A stretch of 8,544 nt of DNA from Acidisphaera sp035272265 (GTDB lineage Bacteria; Pseudomonadota; Alphaproteobacteria; Acetobacterales; Acetobacteraceae), in the NCBI GenBank assembly GCA_035272265.1, contig DATEQV010000301.1, positions 1 through 8,544 of the forward strand. The letters run 5' to 3'. Below are positions 1-4,745 of the stretch, one piece after another (within the stretch, counting starts at the first letter, position 1; the number at the start of each line of letters is the position of its first letter). The notes under the pieces are model-generated. The model did no database searches and was not told the origin of the DNA. It was given only the letters and a program-made list of their open reading frames with translations. Both the position numbers and the translations under genes were made by a program.

Positions 1-989
1 GGCCTGGCCTGCGCCAATGCCGCCCGCAGGCGGTCCAGGTCCGGCTGCACGACGTGGCTGAGCGGCTTGGAGCGCCGCGTGAACCGGGCGAGCAGGCCCG
101 CGATCAGAGGCCCGATGCCCTCGGGCAGCAGCAGCACGACGACCAGCAGCAGCAGCCCGTAGAAGAAATTGCCCAGCCGCGCGAGGGGTGCCACCGCTTC
201 CGGCAGGGCGGTCAGGACCACGGTGCCGAGCAGCGGGCCGACGATGCTGCCGCGGCCGCCGATGATGATGCAGACGAAGAAGAACAGGCCGATGTCGAAT
301 GCGAAGGTTTCGGGCGTGATGTAGCTTTGCAGCGCCGCGAACAACGCGCCGCCGATCCCGGCGGTGATGCTGCTGAAGACGAACACGGTGAGCTTGCTGC
401 GGAAGATCGAGATGCCGGCGCCGGCGGCGGCGACGGGACTGTCGCGCACGGCGAGCAGTGCCCTGCCCCACATGCCGCGCGCGACGTTCCAGGTCAGCAG
501 CGTGATGAGCGACGCGACGATCAGCACCAGCCAGTAGAAGCCCGCCGGCGACGCGGCAGGCGGCGGAAAGCCCGGCACCGGCAGGCCGATGCCGCCGCCG
601 GTGAGGTCGCCGAGGGCGAGCGACAGTTCGGAGACGATCAGCGAGAACGCGAGTGTCGCCATCGCGAAGTAGAAGCCCGGCAGGCGCAGCGACGTCAGGC
701 CGAGCAGCAGTCCGCACACGCCGCCGACTCCGCCGGCGGCGAGCATGGCCACGTACGGCGGCCAGTCGTACGTGCCGGCCAGGATCGCATAGGCATAGGC
801 ACCGATCGCCAGCAGCCCGACATGGCCGATCGACAACTGGCCGGAATAGCCGACGACGAGGTTGAGTCCCGCGATCAGCACCCAGTAGACGCCGATCAAG
901 GTGGCGAGATGGATGTCGTACTGGTTCGTCGCCCATTCCGGCAGCGCCGCAAGTGCTGCGAGCACGACGACGGCGATGGCCGGACGCAT
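1..989 (-). CDS. livM: LivM-type permease of a branched-chain amino acid-like ABC transporter (3' end outside window)
   Basis: Inner-membrane permease subunit of a HAAT/Liv ABC importer, pairing with LivH to form the channel. The frame is open from the ATG at 989 to the window edge: 329 codons with no stop, so the C-terminus is missing. Residues 47-56 read GYSGQLSIGH, the conserved LivM N-terminal signature, followed by a hydrophobic helix (LLAIGAYAYAIL). Residues 244-255 read GGRGSIVGPLLG, the cytoplasmic EAA-like loop that contacts the ATPase. Several further hydrophobic segments follow, including an LLLLVVVLLL helix near the end, then LPEG and a basic stretch (RFTRRSK). Its ATG shares one base with the livH stop (TGATG at 991-987), so translation is probably coupled. 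The tail after the last helix already runs about 25 residues; it may simply be long, or may lead into a fused domain. A long plus-strand reading frame lies antisense over it and is judged a GC artefact. The family call is firm; the transported substrate is unknown. Confidence 0.93.
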   Translation of the reverse strand, partial: MRPAIAVVVLAALAALPEWATNQYDIHLATLIGVYWVLIAGLNLVVGYSGQLSIGHVGLLAIGAYAYAILAGTYDWPPYVAMLAAGGVGGVCGLLLGLTSLRLPGFYFAMATLAFSLIVSELSLALGDLTGGGIGLPVPGFPPPAASPAGFYWLVLIVASLITLLTWNVARGMWGRALLAVRDSPVAAAGAGISIFRSKLTVFVFSSITAGIGGALFAALQSYITPETFAFDIGLFFFVCIIIGGRGSIVGPLLGTVVLTALPEAVAPLARLGNFFYGLLLLVVVLLLPEGIGPLIAGLLARFTRRSKPLSHVVQPDLDRLRAALAQAR

Positions 990-1848
990 CAGACCGCGCG
1001 CATCCCGCGCGCGCCGAACAAGCCCTCGGGCCGCACCAGCAGCACGAGCATCAGCAGGCCGACCGCGATCGTCTGCTGGAACTGCCCGCCGAAGTAGAAC
1101 GTGGCGAAGGCGCCGAGCAGGCCGAGTGCCAGACCGCCGACCACGGCGCCCAGGCTGCTGCCCAGGCCGCCGACCGCGATGGCGATGAAGCCGTTGAGCG
1201 TCAGCGAAAGGCCAGCGCGAAATAGGCGAAGGTGAGCTGGCCGGCGGCGAAACCCGATAGGCCGCCGAGCGCGCCGGACATCGCATACGACACCATCCGC
1301 ACGCGGTCGGTCGATATGCCGCGCGCCCGTGCGGCGAACGCGTCCTCCGATGTCGCGTGGAACAGCCTGCCCCACATGGTGCGACGATACAGCAGCTCCA
1401 GGCCGCACACCGCCAGCACCATCACACCGATCGGCAGCCAGAACTTCTGGTCGGCGACCCCATCGGCGAAGTCCTGCGGAAAGATGCGCGGGAACGGCCG
1501 CGGCTCGGTGCCCCACCACAAGGCCACCGACTGCTGCGCCATCGTCGCCAGCGCGAGCGTGCTCAGCAGCCACAAATGCTCGTCCGAGCGGGCCAGCACG
1601 CGGCGCACCGCGACGAGTTCCGTCAGCACGCCGAACAGCGTGCCGACCGCGAGCGACCCGAGCAACGCGACCGGCACCGGCAAGCCGAGGACGAAGATCA
1701 TCCACGCCCCGGCCACGGCGCCGAGCATGGTGATGTGCCCCGTCGTCACGCTCAGCACGCGCGACGTGGCGTACATCAGGTTGTAGATCAGCGCCGCCGT
1801 CGCGTAGATCGCGCCCGTAGCCAGGCCCGAGACGATGGCGGGCAGCAC
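989..1848 (-). CDS. livH: LivH-type permease of the same ABC transporter, interrupted by a 1-base frameshift
   Basis: Second membrane permease of the Liv-type importer. It starts with GTG at 1848, 10 bases after the binding-protein stop, with no clear Shine-Dalgarno sequence. The N-terminal 213 residues (from MLPAIVSGLATGAIYATAAL to GQLTFAYFALA) are read in one frame, which stops at TGA 1203-1201. The remainder is in another frame from 1210 down to the TGA at 991-989: LSLTLNGFIAIAVGGLGSSL, then GAVVGGLALGLLGAF and the typical ending LLVRPEGLFG. Restoring one base around 1210-1213 gives about 286 residues, the usual LivH length, and rejoins the helix as FALALSLTLNGFIAIAVGG. Both halves are clearly LivH, including the conserved GGLGS-x-x-GA-x-x-GGL loop. 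Upstream, the family's usual FAHGE-like segment is replaced by VTTGHITML. Either the copy is broken or the sequence lacks a base; intact neighbours favour the latter. Confidence 0.88.
1210..1213 (-). other. Apparent 1-base deletion (frameshift) in livH
   Basis: The minus strand reads gcg ctg gcc ttt cgc tga here and stops. Adding one C, so that it reads gcg ctg gcc ctt tcg ctg acg, restores ALALSLT and the conserved continuation LNGFIAIAVGG. The crossing point is confined to the few bases between the last good codon of the upstream frame (1212-1210) and the first good codon of the downstream frame (1210-1208). Confidence 0.85.
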
Positions 1849-1858
1849 GCGCGCGCGC

Positions 1859-3022
1859 TCAGCGCGGAGCCGCCTGGTAGCTGCCCTCCTTGAACGTGCC
1901 GCCGATGTTCATGACCAGGCCGCTGTCGGGAAACCCGTTGTGGTTCGTCGGCGTCCACGTGTACGTGCCGTACACGCCTGGATAGTCGGTCGTGTGCTCG
2001 AGCACATCCTTGATCTTGTCCGGATCGAGCGAGTTCGCCTTGGTCGCCGCATAGGCGACGACCTTCATCGAATCGTAGCCCAGCGCGACCCACCAGAAGG
2101 TGAAGTCGATCTTGCCGCCCATCATCGGCTTGATCGCGTCCATCAGCGCCACGGTGCGTTCGGGCAGCTTGCCGTCGACATAGGTGGTGCTGGCGTAGCC
2201 CGCGGCGAACACGTTGTCCCAGTACGACGGTTTGTTGAGCAGCGCCTTGATCGGCAGCGCCATCAGCGCCGGATGCCCCACCACCGGCACGTCCCAGCCC
2301 ATGTCGCCGCGCGTGTTCAGCAGCCGCGCCAGCATTCCCGTCGCCGCCGACCACGGCATGACGACGTCCGCACCGGCGGCGCGCGCCTTGTTCATCTCGT
2401 CGGTCAGGTCGGTCTTGTTGGGGTCGATCAGCACCGAATAGACTGGCGTGATCCCGGCCTTCTCCAGCAGCGCGGTCGCCGTCTTCGCACTCGACGTGCC
2501 GTAGCCCGAGGTGTCGCCGATCACCGCCACCTTGCGGCGCTTGAGCACATCGAGGGCGTAGGTGTTGGCCGTCGCGATCCACTGCGTGTTGGTGTTGATG
2601 GTGCGGAACGCGAGCGGGTATTTCGCCGGGTCGGTCAGCTGGTCGAGCGAACCGATGACGATGTCCGGGATGCCGGCCTTGGCGAGCGCCGGCACGACCG
2701 CGAGCGCCTCGCCGGAATTCACCGGACCGATGACGAACTGCACCTTGTCGGCGAAGACGAGCTGCTGGGCGAGGTTGAGCGCCTTGACCGGATCGCCGGC
2801 GGTGTCGCGCGTCAGCAGCTCGACCTTGTGGCCGAGGATGCCGCCCGCTTTGTTGATCTCGTCGACGGCGTACAGGACGCCCTGGTTCTCGGCGATGGCG
2901 GCGGAGGACAAAGGCCCGGTCAGCGACGACAGCCAGCCGATCCTGACGGTGTCCTGCGCACGTGCCTGCAGGCTGGCGAGCAGCACCGACACGACGACGA
3001 AAGCCCGCAGCAGCCCGGCCAT
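1859..3022 (-). CDS. Periplasmic substrate-binding protein of the Liv-type ABC transporter (type 1 periplasmic binding fold)
   Basis: Captures the solute in the periplasm and hands it to the LivH/LivM permeases. It has 387 residues, normal for LivK/HAAT binding proteins (Peripla_BP_6 family). The start is the ATG at 3022: an AGGGGG Shine-Dalgarno sequence lies 7 bases upstream, and residues 1-22 form a Sec signal peptide with one arginine, a hydrophobic core (AFVVVSVLLASLQ) and an ARA|Q cleavage site. Longer upstream readings of the frame lack this logic. The mature protein starts TVRIGWLSSLTGPLSS, the family's first beta-strand and ligand loop, followed by ENQGVLYAVDEINKAGGILG and VELLTRDTAGDP. 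The domain continues with FVIGPVNSGEALAV, AVIGDTSGYGTS, GADVVMPWSA and a C-terminal lobe ending FKEGSYQAAPR. It is the first gene of the leftward operon. The ligand cannot be deduced; such proteins next to CoA-ester catabolic genes often bind aromatic or aliphatic carboxylates rather than amino acids. Confidence 0.94.
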   Translation of the reverse strand: MAGLLRAFVVVSVLLASLQARAQDTVRIGWLSSLTGPLSSAAIAENQGVLYAVDEINKAGGILGHKVELLTRDTAGDPVKALNLAQQLVFADKVQFVIGPVNSGEALAVVPALAKAGIPDIVIGSLDQLTDPAKYPLAFRTINTNTQWIATANTYALDVLKRRKVAVIGDTSGYGTSSAKTATALLEKAGITPVYSVLIDPNKTDLTDEMNKARAAGADVVMPWSAATGMLARLLNTRGDMGWDVPVVGHPALMALPIKALLNKPSYWDNVFAAGYASTTYVDGKLPERTVALMDAIKPMMGGKIDFTFWWVALGYDSMKVVAYAATKANSLDPDKIKDVLEHTTDYPGVYGTYTWTPTNHNGFPDSGLVMNIGGTFKEGSYQAAPR

Positions 3023-3029
3023 GAACGTT

Positions 3030-3035
3030 CCCCCT
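3030..3035 (-). promoter_or_regulatory. Shine-Dalgarno sequence of the binding-protein gene
   Basis: AGGGGG on the minus strand, 7 bases before the ATG at 3022. It fixes that start over longer upstream readings of the same frame. The spacer is the 8-base palindrome GAACGTTC less its last base. Confidence 0.75.
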
Positions 3036-3063
3036 GCTAGGTGACTTCCGCACCGTCGGCGCG

Positions 3064-3093
3064 ATGCTTGCGGGGGCTCGGGGCGCCTGTCAA
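3064..3093 (-). promoter_or_regulatory. Candidate sigma-70 promoter of the leftward transporter operon
   Basis: The minus strand carries a perfect TTGACA -35 box at 3093-3088. About 18 bases on is AAGCAT (3069-3064), a weak -10 with 3 of 6 consensus bases; a 17-base spacer gives CAAGCA instead. The leader would be about 35 bases to the ATG at 3022. A good -35 with a poor -10 and an adjacent palindrome would suit an activator-dependent promoter. This is inferred from the sequence alone. Confidence 0.4.
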
Positions 3094-3095
3094 GA

Positions 3096-3114
3096 CGTTC
3101 TGTGTCCCGGAACG
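3096..3114. promoter_or_regulatory. 19-bp palindrome, candidate operator next to the TTGACA box
   Basis: CGTTCTGTGTCCCGGAACG is a 19-base imperfect palindrome centred on base 3105: 7 of 9 symmetric positions pair, including the complete outer arms CGTTC and GAACG. It begins two bases upstream of the -35 TTGACA of the leftward promoter, a usual place for an activator. A looser 19-base match (12 of 19 identical bases) lies at 3160-3178. No regulator gene is in the window, so the binding protein is unknown. Confidence 0.4.
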
Positions 3115-3157
3115 CCAGACCGGATTTGCGATCTGCAAGGCTGGATTGTGGTGTCTT

Positions 3158-3205
3158 CGCGTTTTTCCACACGGAATGACGCTTGACCCTGCGGCGGAAA
3201 ACGCG
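3158..3205. repeat. Inverted repeat in the divergent promoter region
   Basis: CGCGTTTTTCC at 3158-3168 and GGAAAACGCG at 3196-3205 are inverse complements apart from one extra T in the left arm, with a 27-base loop. The loop contains the candidate rightward -35 box TTGACC. It could be a pair of regulator half-sites or an RNA hairpin in a leader. The arms are A/T-rich compared with the surrounding GC-rich DNA. No run of T follows, so it is not a standard terminator. Confidence 0.45.
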
Positions 3206-3211
3206 TGCCAT
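3183..3211 (+). promoter_or_regulatory. Weak candidate promoter of the rightward catabolic operon
   Basis: TTGACC (3183-3188, 5 of 6 -35 consensus bases) is followed after 17 bases by TGCCAT (3206-3211, 3 of 6 -10 consensus bases). That would start transcription about 35-40 bases before the TTG at 3256. The match is weak and GC-rich genomes hold many such pairs, so this is only a pointer. Confidence 0.2.
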
Positions 3212-3255
3212 GACACCGCACGGGCAAGAGCAGCCCGGCAGCGGGGAAACGGGAC

Positions 3256-4392
3256 TTGAGCTGGATCACAGGCGCCGGTCTGACGCGCTTCGGCCGCATC
3301 GAGGGCCGCAACACGCTGGACCTGATGAGCGCGGCGGCGACGGCGGCGCTGGCCGACGCCGGACTGCGGCGCGGCGACATCGACGGCCTGCTGACCGGCT
3401 ACTCGACGACCATGCCGCATATTATGCTGTCGACGGTGTTCGCCGAGCATTTCGGCCTATTGCCGCACTATTCGCACGGGATTCAGCTCGGCGGCGCGAC
3501 CGGCTTCGCGCTGGTGATGCTGGCGCACGAGCTGGTGGAAGCCGGCGTGGCGCGCCACGTGCTGGTGGCCGCGGGCGAGAATCGGCTGACGGGACAGACG
3601 CGCGACGCGGCGATCCAGACGCTCGCGCAGGTCGGCCACCCGCGCTACGAGGTGCCGCTCGGCCCCACCATCCCCGCCTATTATGGCCTCGTCGCGTCGC
3701 GCTACATGCACGAGACCGGTAGCACACCAGAGGACCTGGCCGAGCTTGCGGTGCTGATGCGCCGCCACGCGTGCCTGCATCCGGGCGCGCAGTTCCGCGA
3801 TCCGATCACCGTCGCCGACGTGCTCGCATCCAAGCCGATCGCCGAGCCGCTGCGCATCCTCGACTGCTGCCCGGTCTCCGACGGCGGTGCCGCGGTGATC
3901 GTCAGCCGCGAGCGGACCGGCGCGCCCGGCGTGGGGATCATCGGTTGCGGCCAGGCGCACACGCATCAGCACGTCTCGGCCGCACCCAGCCTCGCCCGGT
4001 TCGGATCGGCGGACGCGGCGCGGCGCGCCGGGCTGGGCGCGCGCGTGTCGTTCGCCGACCTGCGTTATGCGGCGATCTACGACAGCTTCACGATCACGCT
4101 CGCGATCCTGCTGGAGGAACTCGGCCTGGCGCCGCGCGGCGCCGCCGGGGCGGTCGCGCGCGACGGGTCTTTCGGCATCACCGGCCGCCTGCCGCTGAAC
4201 ACGCATGGCGGGTTGCTCAGCTACGGCCATTGCGGTGTGGGCGGCGCGATGGCGCATCTGGTCGAGACGTATCTGCAGATGACGTCCCGAGCGGGCGCGC
4301 GGCAGGTCGCCGGCCCGTCGCTAGCGCTGCTGCATGGCGACGGCGGCGTGCTGTCGTCGCATGTCAGCCTTCTGCTGGAGCAAGCACGATGA
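3256..4392 (+). CDS. Thiolase-fold protein lacking both catalytic cysteines (SCP-x/Ltp2-like, probable CoA-ester aldolase)
   Basis: A 378-residue thiolase-superfamily protein of the lipid-transfer/SCP-x branch. The N-terminus WITGAGLTRFGR and the first-lobe segment SAAATAALADAGLRRGDIDGL are typical. The motif that normally carries the nucleophile (C-A-S-G) reads G80-A-T-G83, so the cysteine is a glycine. The C-terminal C-G-G-G motif reads HGDGG (360-364), also without cysteine. NTHGG (315-319) and a GH element (G324-H325, SYGHCGVGG) remain. It therefore cannot be an ordinary thiolase. Cysteine-less relatives such as Ltp2 pair with a DUF35 protein and cleave beta-hydroxyacyl-CoA by retro-aldol chemistry; a DUF35 gene follows immediately. 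The start is TTG at 3256, the only start that includes the conserved N-terminus: the nearest in-frame upstream stop is at 3211-3213 with no ATG or GTG between. A purine-rich stretch (GGGGAAACGGGA) precedes it. First gene of the rightward operon; its stop overlaps the next ATG (ATGA). The fold is certain, the aldolase role is inferred. Confidence 0.9.
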   Translation: MSWITGAGLTRFGRIEGRNTLDLMSAAATAALADAGLRRGDIDGLLTGYSTTMPHIMLSTVFAEHFGLLPHYSHGIQLGGATGFALVMLAHELVEAGVARHVLVAAGENRLTGQTRDAAIQTLAQVGHPRYEVPLGPTIPAYYGLVASRYMHETGSTPEDLAELAVLMRRHACLHPGAQFRDPITVADVLASKPIAEPLRILDCCPVSDGGAAVIVSRERTGAPGVGIIGCGQAHTHQHVSAAPSLARFGSADAARRAGLGARVSFADLRYAAIYDSFTITLAILLEELGLAPRGAAGAVARDGSFGITGRLPLNTHGGLLSYGHCGVGGAMAHLVETYLQMTSRAGARQVAGPSLALLHGDGGVLSSHVSLLLEQAR

Positions 4393-4745
4393 CCGATTGG
4401 ACCGAAGGCGCGCCCGCGATCGTGTTCCAGCACTGCGGTGCATGCGGCGCCACGTGGTATTTCGCCCGCGAGTTCTGCCCCGAGTGCGGCGCGCCCGACC
4501 CGCAGTGCCGCGTCGCATCCGGGCGCGGGCGTGTGTACGCGATCACCACCGTCACCCGCGCCCCCTCGCCCGAACTGCGCGAGCTGGCGCCGTATCGGAT
4601 CGCGCTGGTCGACATGGAGGAGGGGTTCCGCGCCATGACGCATGCGGCCGATGACGTCGCGATCGACGATCCGGTGCAGACGCGGTTCGTGCCGTTCGGT
4701 ACGCTCACGATCCCGTTCTGCGAACGCCGCGAGATCGCCGCATGA
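4389..4745 (+). CDS. DUF35 zinc-ribbon/OB-fold protein, partner of the thiolase-fold protein
   Basis: A 118-residue protein of the DUF35 (ChsH2/YdcI-like OB-fold) family. Residues 16-33 form a zinc ribbon with four cysteines, C16-x2-C19 and C30-x2-C33 (HCGACG and FCPECGAP). The rest is an OB-fold: a beta-strand in GRGRVYAITTVTRAP, then APYRIALVDMEEGFRAMTH, ending with VQTRFVPFG. Proteins of this family bind acyl-CoA and form complexes with thiolase-fold enzymes, for example ChsH2(DUF35) with Ltp2 in steroid side-chain cleavage, and the DUF35 subunit of archaeal acetoacetyl-CoA thiolase/HMG-CoA synthase complexes. The ATG overlaps the thiolase stop by ATGA, with GGAG at 4377-4380 as Shine-Dalgarno, and its own stop overlaps the next ATG the same way; coupling implies stoichiometric production. 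Here it stands alone, without the MaoC-like hydratase domain that ChsH2 carries. Length is normal for stand-alone members. Confidence 0.92.
   Translation: MTDWTEGAPAIVFQHCGACGATWYFAREFCPECGAPDPQCRVASGRGRVYAITTVTRAPSPELRELAPYRIALVDMEEGFRAMTHAADDVAIDDPVQTRFVPFGTLTIPFCERREIAA

Noticed and set aside
127..159. CAG/GAC triplet runs that look like a microsatellite.
   Set aside because: They encode the LLLLVVVLLL helix of LivM on the minus strand; codon bias for Leu (CTG) and Val (GTC/GTG) explains them.
54..1097. A 347-codon plus-strand open frame rich in Gln, Asp, Glu and Arg, antisense to livM.
   Set aside because: It is the exact codon complement of livM (Leu-rich helices give Gln runs, Val gives Asp). 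The minus strand carries clear LivM motifs and a coupled start.
1835..3040. A 401-codon plus-strand open frame opposite the binding-protein gene.
   Set aside because: The composition (Arg/His/Val-rich, no domains) is that of a GC-rich shadow. The minus strand has a signal peptide, Shine-Dalgarno sequence and full binding-protein homology.
3183..3722. A plus-strand frame with an ATG at 3210 that might be a better start for the thiolase gene than TTG.
   Set aside because: The ATG is in a different frame from the thiolase, and its translation inside the gene is Arg/Ala-rich nonsense. The real frame has a stop at 3211-3213 and only TTG before the conserved N-terminus.
3771..4745. An apparent 324-codon ORF that could suggest a DUF35 protein with a large N-terminal extension.
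   Set aside because: The first two thirds are an out-of-frame reading of the thiolase gene. DUF35 homology begins at the ATG at 4389, which has GGAG upstream and overlaps the thiolase stop.
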